64,000 nucleotides of DNA from Sphingomonas bacterium (GTDB lineage: Bacteria; Pseudomonadota; Alphaproteobacteria; Sphingomonadales; Sphingomonadaceae), in contig NZ_CAHJXA010000001.1 of the NCBI RefSeq assembly GCF_903644135.1, forward strand, positions 1 through 64,000, in the 5' to 3' direction. The notes beneath the pieces were generated by a model. The model searched no databases. It was not told the origin of the DNA and saw only the letters and a program-made list of their open reading frames with translations. Shown piece after piece: positions 39,301 through 47,072 of this stretch. A program made the position numbers and the translations under genes. The stretch's first letter is position 1. The number at the start of each line of letters is the position of its first letter.

Positions 39301-39671
39301 CGGCCCGCATCCGTCTGCGCCCGATCCTGATGACCAGCTTCGCCTTCATCTTCGGCGTGCTGCCGCTGGCGATCTCGACCGGCGCGGGCGCGAACAGCCG
39401 GATCGCGATCGGTACGGCGGTGATCGGCGGGATGCTGACCGCGACGGTGCTCGCGATCTTCTACATCCCGCTGTTCTTCGTCCTGGTCCGCCGCGGCGTG
39501 CGCGACGGCATCGCCAAGCTGCGCGGGCGACCGACCGGCCATCAGGGCGACGATGACGGCGAGAATCGCGGCAATGGTCGGGATAACGGTCCGCAGGGCG
39601 GGACGCCGCCTCAGCCACTGCTCGCCGGTCCTCCCGCCACCCCCGCCCTGCCCGCGCCGGAGCCCAGCTGA
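36360..39671 (+). CDS. RND efflux pump inner-membrane subunit (AcrB/MexB-type, HAE1)
   Basis: 1103 residues with twelve predicted membrane helices and two large periplasmic loops. It starts LSRIFIDRPIFAWVIAI and has the paired proton-relay aspartates in GLLVDDAIVVVENVERLM (helix 4) and the Lys-Asn in GLAAKNAILMIEFAEQA (helix 10). It expels drugs or other amphiphiles using the proton gradient. The cytoplasmic tail after residue 1055 is a 45-residue Gly/Asp/Pro-rich extension not typical of AcrB. The last base overlaps the ATG of the channel gene (TGATG). Confidence 0.94.
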   Translation: MLSRIFIDRPIFAWVIAIIIMLAGVGAIIGLPVAQYPDVAPPQVTVRATYPGANAQTVQDSVTQVIEQSLTGIDGLLYFQSQSSSNGTVVITVTFNKGVNPDIAQVQVQNQVQQALARLPQQVQSQGLIVKKSNPDFLLVVGLYDASDQTDSGDVSDYLVSHLQDQLGRTKGVGDTNVFGAQYAMRVWLDPNKLLAYQLMPSDVTTAITAQNTEVSAGELGAQPAAANQYLDATVTAQSRLQTPAQFEQIVVKTQPDGAVVRLRDLGHIELGSETYGVVSRINGHPGAGLAVLLAPGSDALKTAEVVKQLVADQAKSFPKGYQYTFVNDSTDFIKLSIEEVVKTLIEAIILVVIVMFVFLQSWRATLIPTIAVPVVLLGTFGILYVAGFSINVLTLFGLVLAIGLLVDDAIVVVENVERLMDENPDMSPRDATIESMNEITVALVAIALVLSAVFLPMAFFGGSTGVIYRQFSLTIVSAMILSVMVALILTPALTAHLLKQKQLDGDGVQQSWAGRRFPRAAQWVATGRDKFNTTFDKGIERYTATVKTAIDRKWLFLLIYAGVVALLAILFLRLPTAFLPTEDQGIGLVQFQLPPGATLNRTQEVQQAVEHYYLNSEKNVVAVFSSAGRTLGGGPGGQNTGLGFTALKNWKDRKGKVNTADAISERASGAFANFRDAQVYALAPPAVRGLGQSNGFTVELQNSSGMSLDKFQAARDKLLAAAAGEQSLVGVRLSELPDVATLKVDVDPQKLSSFGLTQANVNATLSTAWGGSYVNDFLDRGRVKRVYVQGDAPYRSQPSDLNQWYVRGSTNQMTPFSSFATTHWGQAPVSLSRFNGVQSYEFQGQSAPGTSSGQALETMRKLAGQIPGTSISLAGLSYQENVSSGQAPVLYGLSLLVVFLCLAALYESWSIPVAVLLIIPLGLVGAIVFVTLRGLTNDVYLQIGLLTTMGLAAKNAILMIEFAEQAEKQGKRVIEAALEAARIRLRPILMTSFAFIFGVLPLAISTGAGANSRIAIGTAVIGGMLTATVLAIFYIPLFFVLVRRGVRDGIAKLRGRPTGHQGDDDGENRGNGRDNGPQGGTPPQPLLAGPPATPALPAPEPS

Positions 39672-41332
39672 TGCCCCGTTCCGTCCTGCGCCAATGGCGG
39701 CTGGCCGGCCTGCTCGCGCTGATCGCGCTCGCCGCGTCGGGGTGCAATCTCGCCCCCAAGGATCTCCGCCCGGACCTGCCGGTGCCGCCGTCCTGGCCGA
39801 AGGGCGATCCCTATCTGGCCCAGTCGGAAGCGACGCTGCCCAGCGTGACCTGGCGGCAGGTGTTCCTCGACCAGCGCCTGCAGAAGATCATCGACCAGGC
39901 GCTGGTCAACAACCGCGACCTGCGCGTCGCCGTCGCCAACATCGCCGCGGCGCGATCGCAATATCGCATCCAGCGCGCCAACCTGCTGCCCGAGGTCGAC
40001 GGTGCCGCTCGCTATACCCGCAGCGGCGGCGGCAGCGGCACCTCGACGATCGCCTCGTCGGGCAGCACCGGTGGAACCGGCACCGGGACGGGAACGGGTA
40101 CCGGCACCATCGGGACAGGCGGCACTGGCAGCGGCACGACCGGGACCGGTACGACCAACGGCGGCGCGGCGGGCACCTCCACCGTCACCAGCACGTCGGG
40201 CAACTCCTTCCTGCTCGACGTCGGTGTCACTGCGTTCGAGGCGGACCTGTTCGGCCGCGTCCGCTCGCTGACCCGCGCCCAGCAGGACCTGTATTTCGCA
40301 CAGGAGGCGGCGGCGCGCGCGACGCGGCTGTCGCTGATCGGCAACATCGCCACCGCGTGGCTCACCTATGCCGCCGACGCGACGCTGTTGAAGGTCGCCC
40401 AGCAGACCGCCGATGTCGCCCAGAGCAGCGTCCGCCTGACCCAGGCGCGGCTGAAGGGCGGCATCGCCCCGCGCACCGACCTCAGCCAGGCGCAGTCGAT
40501 CCTCGCCACCGCCCAGGCCGACCTCGCCCAGCAGCGTACCCTGCTGGCGCAGGACGCCAATGCGCTCCAGCTGCTGGTCGGCGCGCCGGTCGACCTGGCG
40601 CTGTTGTCGACCGACATCGAGCAGGCGTCGGGAACGATCGCGCCGCTGCCGGCGGGGCTCGACTCGACCGTCCTGCTGCGCCGGCCGGACGTGGTCCAGG
40701 CGGAGTATCAACTACGCGCCGCCAATGCCCAGATCGGCGCGGCGCGGGCGGCGCTGCTGCCGCGCATCTCCCTGACCGGGCTGGCCGGGCTGGCGAGCGG
40801 GGCCTTGTCGTCGCTCTTCACCGGCGGCGCGTTCACCTATTCGGTGTCGCCCAGCGTGAGCTACCCGATCTTCCGCGCCGGCGCGGGCATCGCTGGCGTC
40901 CGCTACTCCCGGGCGGAGCGCGACGTGGCCCTGGCGACCTATGAGAAATCGATCCAGACCGCCTTTCAGGAGACCGGCGACGCACTGGCCCGCGAGGGCA
41001 CGCTGGTCGATCAGCTGCGCGCCAACCGCCAGGGCGTTGCCGCGGCGCAGGACACGCTGAACCTCACCAACGCCCGCTATCGCGGCGGTATCGACACCTT
41101 CCTGTCGAGCCTGGACGCCCAGCGCACGCTCTACACCTCGCAGCAAACGCTGGTGTCGACCTTGCTCAACGGCGGCAGCAATCGCGCCACGCTATACCGG
41201 GTGCTGGGCGGCGATGCGACGCTGGACGCCGCGCGTAACGGACCGCAGCCGGTCACTCCGACCGGCGCTCCCCGGAACGAGGACCCGCTGCCCCCAGCCA
41301 ATCCAGGATCGCGGCCGACGGCGAGACCCTGA
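39671..41332 (+). CDS. outer-membrane efflux channel lipoprotein (OprM/NodT family)
   Basis: 553 residues: lipobox (AASGC, Cys 25), then the duplicated TolC-type fold with two beta-strand pairs and long helices. Family patterns include DLFGRVRSLTRAQQDLYFAQE and GLDSTVLLRRPDVVQAE. A Gly/Thr/Ser-rich insert at residues 117-178, dominated by GT dipeptides, falls where the first extracellular beta-hairpin loop should be. It is the third gene of the efflux operon, and the closed channel should span from periplasm to outside. Confidence 0.9.
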   Translation: MPRSVLRQWRLAGLLALIALAASGCNLAPKDLRPDLPVPPSWPKGDPYLAQSEATLPSVTWRQVFLDQRLQKIIDQALVNNRDLRVAVANIAAARSQYRIQRANLLPEVDGAARYTRSGGGSGTSTIASSGSTGGTGTGTGTGTGTIGTGGTGSGTTGTGTTNGGAAGTSTVTSTSGNSFLLDVGVTAFEADLFGRVRSLTRAQQDLYFAQEAAARATRLSLIGNIATAWLTYAADATLLKVAQQTADVAQSSVRLTQARLKGGIAPRTDLSQAQSILATAQADLAQQRTLLAQDANALQLLVGAPVDLALLSTDIEQASGTIAPLPAGLDSTVLLRRPDVVQAEYQLRAANAQIGAARAALLPRISLTGLAGLASGALSSLFTGGAFTYSVSPSVSYPIFRAGAGIAGVRYSRAERDVALATYEKSIQTAFQETGDALAREGTLVDQLRANRQGVAAAQDTLNLTNARYRGGIDTFLSSLDAQRTLYTSQQTLVSTLLNGGSNRATLYRVLGGDATLDAARNGPQPVTPTGAPRNEDPLPPANPGSRPTARP

Positions 41333-41341
41333 ACCACCCGA

Positions 41342-41797
41342 TCAGTTTTGCGGCCCATCCTGCCCGCCGCGGAGCGGCGCGACGGCGTTGCGGCCGAACT
41401 GCATGATCAGGTCGCTGACCTCGCGCGCCTGGTTCATCGACCGCTGGCCCTGCTCACGCAGATAGTCGCCCTGAATCCTCATCACCTCCGACAGGTCCTT
41501 GGCGCTGGCGGCGGCGCGCATTGCCGCGAACGCCTGGCTGGTGTTAGTCTCCGCCTGGTCGATCAGCTTGGAGCCGAGCGCCGAACTGCCCTCCGCGATC
41601 TTCTGCCCCGACTCCTTCAGCGCCTCGCCGGCGCGCTTGGCCGGCTCGACAACGTGATCGTTGAAGGCGTTGCGAGCCTGTTCCGCTCCTTGGCGCAGCG
41701 TATCGACCGTACTCTTCGCAGCGCCCGCGGCCTGGTCGGTGGCACCGTGCGCGGCAGCGTCGTTCCCGTCGATCGCTTGCTGGATATCGTCGGCCAT
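41342..41797 (-). CDS. phasin family protein
   Basis: 151 residues, almost entirely helical, with NAFNDHVVEPAKRAGEALKES and AAASAKDLSEVMRIQGDYLREQ, the pattern of Phasin_2 proteins that coat polyhydroxyalkanoate granules or act as stress-related helpers. The ATG at 41797 has GAGGG about 10 bases upstream; an open frame further upstream is not needed. It is convergent with the efflux channel gene, the stops being 9 bases apart, and no PHA synthase is in the window. Confidence 0.85.
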   Translation of the reverse strand: MADDIQQAIDGNDAAAHGATDQAAGAAKSTVDTLRQGAEQARNAFNDHVVEPAKRAGEALKESGQKIAEGSSALGSKLIDQAETNTSQAFAAMRAAASAKDLSEVMRIQGDYLREQGQRSMNQAREVSDLIMQFGRNAVAPLRGGQDGPQN

Positions 41798-41816
41798 GGT
41801 CAGGGTCCCTCGATCC

Positions 41817-41834
41817 GCCGGCAAAAGCGCCGGC
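41817..41834 (-). promoter_or_regulatory. hairpin in phasin leader region
   Basis: GCCGGC repeats on both sides of a six-base spacer form a perfect 6-bp stem, located about 20 bases upstream of the phasin start codon. A second short inverted repeat (CGGCC with GGCCG) lies just beyond. It could affect phasin mRNA stability or terminate readthrough, but nothing more can be shown. Confidence 0.3.
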
Positions 41835-41925
41835 GCTGCTTTCCCGGCCTTAACGGCCGACCCCGGCACCGGTTGCACGGCATGGTCCCGGCGTGCATCG
41901 AAGGAGAAGGGATCGGGCAAGCGGC

Positions 41926-41954
41926 TTGGCTTGACCTATCGGGCCGACTAGAAG
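41926..41954 (+). promoter_or_regulatory. candidate promoter of the wza-type gene
   Basis: TTGGCT at 41926, a 17-base spacer and TAGAAG at 41949 give a weak sigma-70-like promoter about 30 bases before the ATG at 41985. The ten bases CGGCTTGGCT around the -35 occur again upstream of kpsF. Match quality is modest and no transcript evidence exists. Confidence 0.3.
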
Positions 41955-41984
41955 CGGCTCCTCTACGGGGTATCGAGTAACGTG

Positions 41985-43178
41985 ATGTCAATTGTTTACC
42001 CGCGCCGGCCCATCCGGGCTCTGGTCGCGCTCCTGTGCTGTTCCGTCAGCGCCTGCTCGTCCCTGCCCCATAGCGGTCCCGATGCCGGCCAGGTGGTGGC
42101 GGGCGAGCGCAAGGAGGCGCTGCAGATCGGGTTCAAGATCGTCAACCTCGATGCTTCCTCGCTGCCGGCCGGCGGCGCGGTGGCGTTGATGAGCGCGAGC
42201 CAGCTGACCGCGCTGGACAGGCCGGGGCGAGTCGATCTGATCGGGCCGGGGGACGTGCTGTCGATCACCGTGTTCGAAGTCGGCGTGACGCTGTTCGGCG
42301 GTTCGCAGAGCCTGGGAGCGGCTGGCGGTGCGGTGTCTGGCGCCGCTCCAGATCCGACCGCCCGTGCGCAGAGCCTCAACGGCGTGACCGTGCGCGACGA
42401 CGGCACCATCGTGCTGCCGTATATCGGTAGGCTGACCGCAACCGGCCACACGTCCGCAGACCTGGAGAAAACGATCGTCCAGCGGTTGCGCGGGTTGTCG
42501 CAGTCGCCGCAGGTGCTGGTCGCCGTGGCACAGAACGTCCACAACACGGTGCTGGTCAGCGGCTATGTCGCGCGGCCGGGTCGCCAGCAGCTCAGCCTTG
42601 AGCGCGAACGCTTGCTCGACGCGATCGCCGCCGCCGGCGGAGTCGGTACCTTGGGCGGCCCGGAGAACACCGTCGTCCGTGTCCGTCGCGGCGGTGAGTT
42701 CGCCGAGGCCTATCTAGCCGCGGTGGAGTCGGGCGGGGCGGGCGACATCATCCTGCTGCCCGGCGACCGCATCGACGTGATCCGCCGGCCGCGCACGTTC
42801 GAGGTGTTCGGTGCCGCCAACAAGGTGGCTCAGGTACCTTTCCCTTCCGCCTCGCTATCACTGGCCGAGGCCATTGCCCAGGCGGGCGGCCCCGACGACA
42901 ACCGCGCCAACCCGACAGCGGTGTTCGTCTTCCGCGACAATGCGCCGCCGCCCGATGTGCAGGGCCAGAGCCGTGCCGCCCTCGCCGGTTCACCGATGGT
43001 ATACCGGCTGGATATGGACAAGCCGTCGAGCTACTTCCTGGCCCAGCGCTTTGCGATGCGCGACAAGGACGTGATCTATATCGCCAACGCCAAGATCAAC
43101 CAGACCAGGAAATTGATCGAGTTGTTCAACTTGTTGTTCACGCCGGTATTCACGGTGAAGGCGACGGTCTCGAACTAA
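41985..43178 (+). CDS. polysaccharide export outer-membrane protein (Wza/KpsD-type)
   Basis: 397 residues: signal peptide and lipobox (SVSAC, Cys about 24), an N-terminal polysaccharide export (PES) domain with GPGDVLSITVFEVG, and SLBB-type repeats such as VLVSGYVARPGRQQLSLE and IDVIRRPRTFEVFGAANK. It forms the outer-membrane portal for capsule or exopolysaccharide. It is the first gene of the capsule region and is convergent with the KpsE-like gene. The ATG at 41985 is preferred to the adjacent in-frame GTG at 41982. Confidence 0.88.
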   Translation: MSIVYPRRPIRALVALLCCSVSACSSLPHSGPDAGQVVAGERKEALQIGFKIVNLDASSLPAGGAVALMSASQLTALDRPGRVDLIGPGDVLSITVFEVGVTLFGGSQSLGAAGGAVSGAAPDPTARAQSLNGVTVRDDGTIVLPYIGRLTATGHTSADLEKTIVQRLRGLSQSPQVLVAVAQNVHNTVLVSGYVARPGRQQLSLERERLLDAIAAAGGVGTLGGPENTVVRVRRGGEFAEAYLAAVESGGAGDIILLPGDRIDVIRRPRTFEVFGAANKVAQVPFPSASLSLAEAIAQAGGPDDNRANPTAVFVFRDNAPPPDVQGQSRAALAGSPMVYRLDMDKPSSYFLAQRFAMRDKDVIYIANAKINQTRKLIELFNLLFTPVFTVKATVSN

Positions 43179-43251
43179 AGCTGAGAAGCTAGATCGAAAC
43201 CGTCGCATAGCATCCAGGCAATGTTCTTGAAGTCTGCTCCAGCCACGCCAA

Positions 43252-44418
43252 TCAGGCAGCGTGTTCCTTCACGCCGGCGACCAGCATCCATCCGATGCCG
43301 TAAGCAACCAGTAGCGAGAAGAAGACGGTCAGAGTCACCCTGCCCCTCTGCGGAAATTGCGATTTCTCGGGCACATTGGGATTAACTACACGCACTAAGT
43401 AGAGATGCTTGTCGATCACTTGCTGACGGGCTCGGTCTAGTGCAGTTGCGATTGTCTCGTATTGACGTTGCGCAAATTGCTGGCGCATCAGCAACTCATT
43501 GTAGCCAGCAACCTGTGACGCGATAGTGGAGCCACCGCTCCCCGCCAGCTTTGACTGTTGCGCATCGACCTGTGCCTGCAACGCCGCCGTGCGACGGGCG
43601 AGCGCGATATATTGTGGGCTGGAGCGATTGATGGTCTGGCCGACGCTGACCATCTGCGCTCGCGCGGATGCGAGCGCGCCGGTCAGTTGCGTAACGAGTG
43701 CGGTCTGAGCCGTCCCGGTGCCGGTCGGGTCGATATCGGCTTGGTTAGCGCGGAAGCTGCTGATCGCCCCCTGCGCTCGCGCGAGATTATCCTGCGCCTG
43801 ACGCAGCTGCCGCTCCTGTGAGGCGATTGCATCCTTGTAGGCGGCGTTATTGAGCGAGTTCACACGCTGATCGCCCAGGTCGAGCAGCGCCGTCGCGATC
43901 GCATAGGCGTCTTGAGGAGTGAATGCGCGTGCCTGGATCACGGTTATTCCAGTGCCGCTGTTCACTTCGACCTTGGTCTGAGCGAGATAGTATTTCAGCA
44001 GCGCCTCGTCGGTCGGCTGGTCGCCGCCCCACAACCGGGAAAACCAATCGACTCCGGGTCGCCGATAGCGGTTCACCAGGTCAAGCTTGCTGCGCAGCGT
44101 CGCCACTACGTCGTGCGAGGTGAGGTAGTCGGCGACGCTCATTCCCTCCGGTCCCGCCGCATCAACGCTGCCGCCCGACAGCAGCGCACCCAAGCCCGAC
44201 GCCTGCGGCTTCTGCTGCTCGGCAGCGCGAACCAGAATATGGGTTTCCGACTGATACTGGTTCGAAGCGATGAGGTAGTAATAAGCCGCTACCAGCAGCG
44301 TCGGCGTGACCACCAGGCCAAGGAACCAGCGATAGCCGTACAGGCTCTCGCGCAGGCGCGTCAGCCGGGTCTCGTGCCGCCGAACGTCCATGCCCACCGG
44401 CTGGATGACACCATGCAT
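43252..44418 (-). CDS. capsule export inner-membrane protein (KpsE/Wzz-like)
   Basis: 388 residues: a short cytoplasmic start, membrane helix 1 (WFLGLVVTPTLLVAAYYYLIA), a long periplasmic coiled coil (residues about 200-340, heptad-rich with many Gln/Ala), and membrane helix 2 (LTVFFSLLVAYGIGWMLVAG). PNVPEKSQFPQR before helix 2 is the proline-rich signature of the PCP-3/KpsE group. It bridges the export ABC transporter and the Wza-type channel. It is divergent from the methyltransferase gene, and a perfect 15-base palindrome lies in the gap. Confidence 0.85.
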   Translation of the reverse strand: MHGVIQPVGMDVRRHETRLTRLRESLYGYRWFLGLVVTPTLLVAAYYYLIASNQYQSETHILVRAAEQQKPQASGLGALLSGGSVDAAGPEGMSVADYLTSHDVVATLRSKLDLVNRYRRPGVDWFSRLWGGDQPTDEALLKYYLAQTKVEVNSGTGITVIQARAFTPQDAYAIATALLDLGDQRVNSLNNAAYKDAIASQERQLRQAQDNLARAQGAISSFRANQADIDPTGTGTAQTALVTQLTGALASARAQMVSVGQTINRSSPQYIALARRTAALQAQVDAQQSKLAGSGGSTIASQVAGYNELLMRQQFAQRQYETIATALDRARQQVIDKHLYLVRVVNPNVPEKSQFPQRGRVTLTVFFSLLVAYGIGWMLVAGVKEHAA

Positions 44419-44440
44419 CGATCGATCAACCTTGTTCCTG

Positions 44441-44455
44441 GCGAGGGACCCTCGC
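44441..44455. promoter_or_regulatory. palindrome in divergent capsule promoter region, candidate operator
   Basis: GCGAGGGACCCTCGC is a perfect inverted repeat with 7-base arms around a central A, placed midway between the divergent KpsE-like and methyltransferase starts. A TTGACT (44456-44461) directly abuts it on the plus strand. The location suits a regulator site controlling one or both operons, but no -10 element of quality is visible. Confidence 0.4.
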
Positions 44456-44510
44456 TTGACTTCAGCGGTTTAGCTCAGACAGATCGTCTGGTCGACAGGG
44501 GAGTGAACGA

Positions 44511-45866
44511 TTGCTGATGACGCCTGCCAAGTGGTCGGCTAACGCCCGGCGCATGTTCGGCAAGTATGGCGCGTCGACCGCGTATTCTCTCGACCCGTTT
44601 GCCTTCTGGCCCGAGGCGAAGAGCAGCATCGCAGGGCTGGGCGGTTCGATCGCGCCCGTCGATGCGAAAGCGGCGTTTCACACTAATTATACGAGCTTCG
44701 ATCCCGGTCCGCTGACGATCGATTTGATCTTTGCACAGTTGAAAGCCACGCGAGGAACGCTGACGCTCTATGCGATGGCATCGCCCGAAGACGGAGGTCC
44801 GGCCAAGGTACAGAGCAGGTTGTTGATCGACCTGGCCGAACTGGCAGCGGCCGGCGGCCGCCATCGCTTGCCGATCATGGTCAAGCAGGGATACGCCTAC
44901 GCGTTTCTTGGTCGTATCCTCGATGATACGGATGCGAGCGCCTCCGCGCTGACGCTGCAGACCGATCAGCACGTCGATGGACCCGCTTTCGCACGCAAGC
45001 TCGCCGCCGCCAAGGCGATCATTTTCGGACCCCGCGGCAGCTCGTCGGGATTGGTCGTCGATGGTCCCGCGACGCTTGCGGACGTTCGATCGCAGATGTG
45101 CACTGCTGCTCAATTCGACGAGCCGGACTATGACCGCTGGCTGGCGCTCATGCACCGTCCCAAGCATCAGCACCGCAAGCAATGGGAATATGTCTGGATC
45201 TGCCGCGTTCTGGAAACGATGGGCAGTTTGATGGAGGGAGCACGGGGTCTTGGCTTTGGCTGCGGAATCGAGCCGTTACCCGCGCTTTTCGCTGCATACG
45301 GCGCGTTCGTCACCGCAACCGATCTGGGCGCTGAAGACCGGCGTGCCAAACGCTGGCAGGCATCGGCGCAACATCTTCTTTCCGTTGATGCGCTGAGCGA
45401 TTCGGCGGTCTGCCCCTCCGAGCAGTTCTTTCAGCGGGTTGAGGTCGACGCCATCGACATGAACGCGGTTCCCGATAACCGAACAGGATATGATTTCTGC
45501 TGGTCGTCCTGCTCGCTGGAGCACCTCGGCTCGATCGATGCGGGCCTTCGTTTTATCGAGCGCTCGCTCGATACGCTCAAGCCGGGCGGCGTGGCGGTGC
45601 ACACCACCGAGTTCAACCTGACCTCCGACACGCGGACGATCAGGAAGGGCGGGACGGTCTTGTTCCGCCGCAGCGACATCGAAAATTTTGCCAGGAAGAT
45701 GGCATCCGCAGGCCATGAGGTGCTGCCGATAACATTCGATCAGGGCGACCAGCCCGAGGATCAGGTCGTCGACATGCCCCCCTACGCCGCCGACGTCCAT
45801 TTCAAGCTGGCCTTAGGCAGCTACGTCACGACCTCATTTGGGCTGGCGATCCGCAAGAGGCGGTAA
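44511..45866 (+). CDS. PFAFWP-domain protein with C-terminal SAM-dependent methyltransferase
   Basis: 451 residues. Residues about 25-150 form a beta-rich domain I do not recognise, opening DPFAFWPEAKSSIAGLGGS. A linker with CTAAQFDEPDYDRW and RKQWEYVWICRVLE leads to a class I methyltransferase: motif I LGFGCGIEPLPALFAAYG (246-263), TATDL, then FCWSSCSLEHLGSIDAGL and KPGGVAVHTTEFNLT. It may methylate a capsular sugar or lipid linker. The same architecture recurs in the gene at 49938. TTG start with GGGGAG 7 bases upstream. Alone on the plus strand in a minus-strand region. Confidence 0.75.
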   Translation: MLMTPAKWSANARRMFGKYGASTAYSLDPFAFWPEAKSSIAGLGGSIAPVDAKAAFHTNYTSFDPGPLTIDLIFAQLKATRGTLTLYAMASPEDGGPAKVQSRLLIDLAELAAAGGRHRLPIMVKQGYAYAFLGRILDDTDASASALTLQTDQHVDGPAFARKLAAAKAIIFGPRGSSSGLVVDGPATLADVRSQMCTAAQFDEPDYDRWLALMHRPKHQHRKQWEYVWICRVLETMGSLMEGARGLGFGCGIEPLPALFAAYGAFVTATDLGAEDRRAKRWQASAQHLLSVDALSDSAVCPSEQFFQRVEVDAIDMNAVPDNRTGYDFCWSSCSLEHLGSIDAGLRFIERSLDTLKPGGVAVHTTEFNLTSDTRTIRKGGTVLFRRSDIENFARKMASAGHEVLPITFDQGDQPEDQVVDMPPYAADVHFKLALGSYVTTSFGLAIRKRR

Positions 45867-45872
45867 CGGCCA

Positions 45873-47072
45873 TCATAATGAATCGATGAGTTCCAGTACG
45901 ATTGCCATATGGTGCTCCCAGGTGCAGGGCCGCCAGCCTTTCAGTCGAGCCATCTGAGCCGCTCGGCGCGGCGAATCAGCTTGGCCATAATCCTCGACCG
46001 CAGCGCGCCAGCCAAGGCCGTCGAGCGGATCGAGATAGTCGGGCACCTGCCGGCCGACTTCGCGAAGGGCCGCGATATCGGCTGCGATCACCGGCGTTCC
46101 CGCCGCCAGCGCCTCGGCGACCGGCATTCCAAATCCCTCCTCGAACGATGGAAGAACCAGCGCCCGTGCCCCCGCCACTATCGCCCGCATCGCTCGATCG
46201 TCGAGATCGTGATGCTCGACGACATGGTCCTGTAGCGAGCGACAGCGTTCGAGCATATCAACGACTTGCTCATTCTCCCAGCCGCGCTTGCCGATAAGGT
46301 GGAGCATCGGCGCACCCTTCCCTTGCTCTTCGACCATGCGCCGCCAGATGTTCAGTAGCAGCAGGTGGTTCTTGCGCGCCTCAATCGTGGCGACGCACAC
46401 AAAATATGGTTGCTCGCTGGGCATTGGCACGACGGGCCCGTGCAGGTCGGTGCCAAGATGGGCGATGGCGACCAGCAGCGCCCGCTCGCGACCGACATGA
46501 GCAACCAGCGCATCGCGCGTCGCTGCCGAGTTGGCGATCACGCCGTCGGCCAGCAGCTTAATGGTGGCGATGCGCTGGCGATGAGCGGCATCACTCTCTG
46601 GACGGACATATTCGGGGTTCGTAATGGGAATGAGGTCGTGGACCATCGTGACGAACTTCGCATCCTCCCCGGCGAGGATGCGCGCCATTCGCTGGGTTCG
46701 CTCGATCTGATGAGGCGAAGTTTGAAGGAACACCCGCCGACCCTGCCGCGGCGGGATGCGGCGCGGACGCAGCGCAAACAGGTGGCGCGCAGCGATCGGC
46801 CGAAGCTGCCGCCGTGTTATGCGTTTGGGAGCCTTCCACAGCTCGGCCGTATGATCGATGAAGCGCTTGACCGCAGCCGGATCAAGCCGGCCATACAGGC
46901 CCTTGGGAAAGCGGGCACCAAATACCAGCCGTTCGGGTACCAATTTAAGTAGCGTCTGGGCATAGCTCAGCTCGACCCGGTCGACCCCCGTAGGGGTCGT
47001 ACGCAGCAGCCGGGCGAGCAATCGCGACAAATCGAGGACGATCTCTGGCGCATGACCCGCGTCGCCGTTCAT
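45873..47072 (-). CDS. glycosyltransferase family 4 (capsule)
   Basis: 399 residues with a GT4 C-terminal domain: VATIEARKNHLLLLNIWRRM, LIGKRGWENEQVV and the EX7E motif in LPSFEEGFGMPVAEALAAGTPV. The N terminus VLDLSRLLARLLRTTPTGVDRVE resembles mannosyl- or rhamnosyl-transferases found in capsule loci. It likely builds the capsule repeat unit on the cytoplasmic face. It overlaps the KpsS-like gene by 4 bases, so the KpsC-KpsS-GT run is translated together. Confidence 0.85.
   Translation of the reverse strand: MNGDAGHAPEIVLDLSRLLARLLRTTPTGVDRVELSYAQTLLKLVPERLVFGARFPKGLYGRLDPAAVKRFIDHTAELWKAPKRITRRQLRPIAARHLFALRPRRIPPRQGRRVFLQTSPHQIERTQRMARILAGEDAKFVTMVHDLIPITNPEYVRPESDAAHRQRIATIKLLADGVIANSAATRDALVAHVGRERALLVAIAHLGTDLHGPVVPMPSEQPYFVCVATIEARKNHLLLLNIWRRMVEEQGKGAPMLHLIGKRGWENEQVVDMLERCRSLQDHVVEHHDLDDRAMRAIVAGARALVLPSFEEGFGMPVAEALAAGTPVIAADIAALREVGRQVPDYLDPLDGLGWRAAVEDYGQADSPRRAAQMARLKGWRPCTWEHHMAIVLELIDSL

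Noticed and set aside
41803-41812. GAGGGACCCT shared between the phasin leader and the capsule palindrome
   Set aside because: In the phasin leader it forms part of the ribosome binding site and lacks the second arm, so chance similarity is the simpler explanation.
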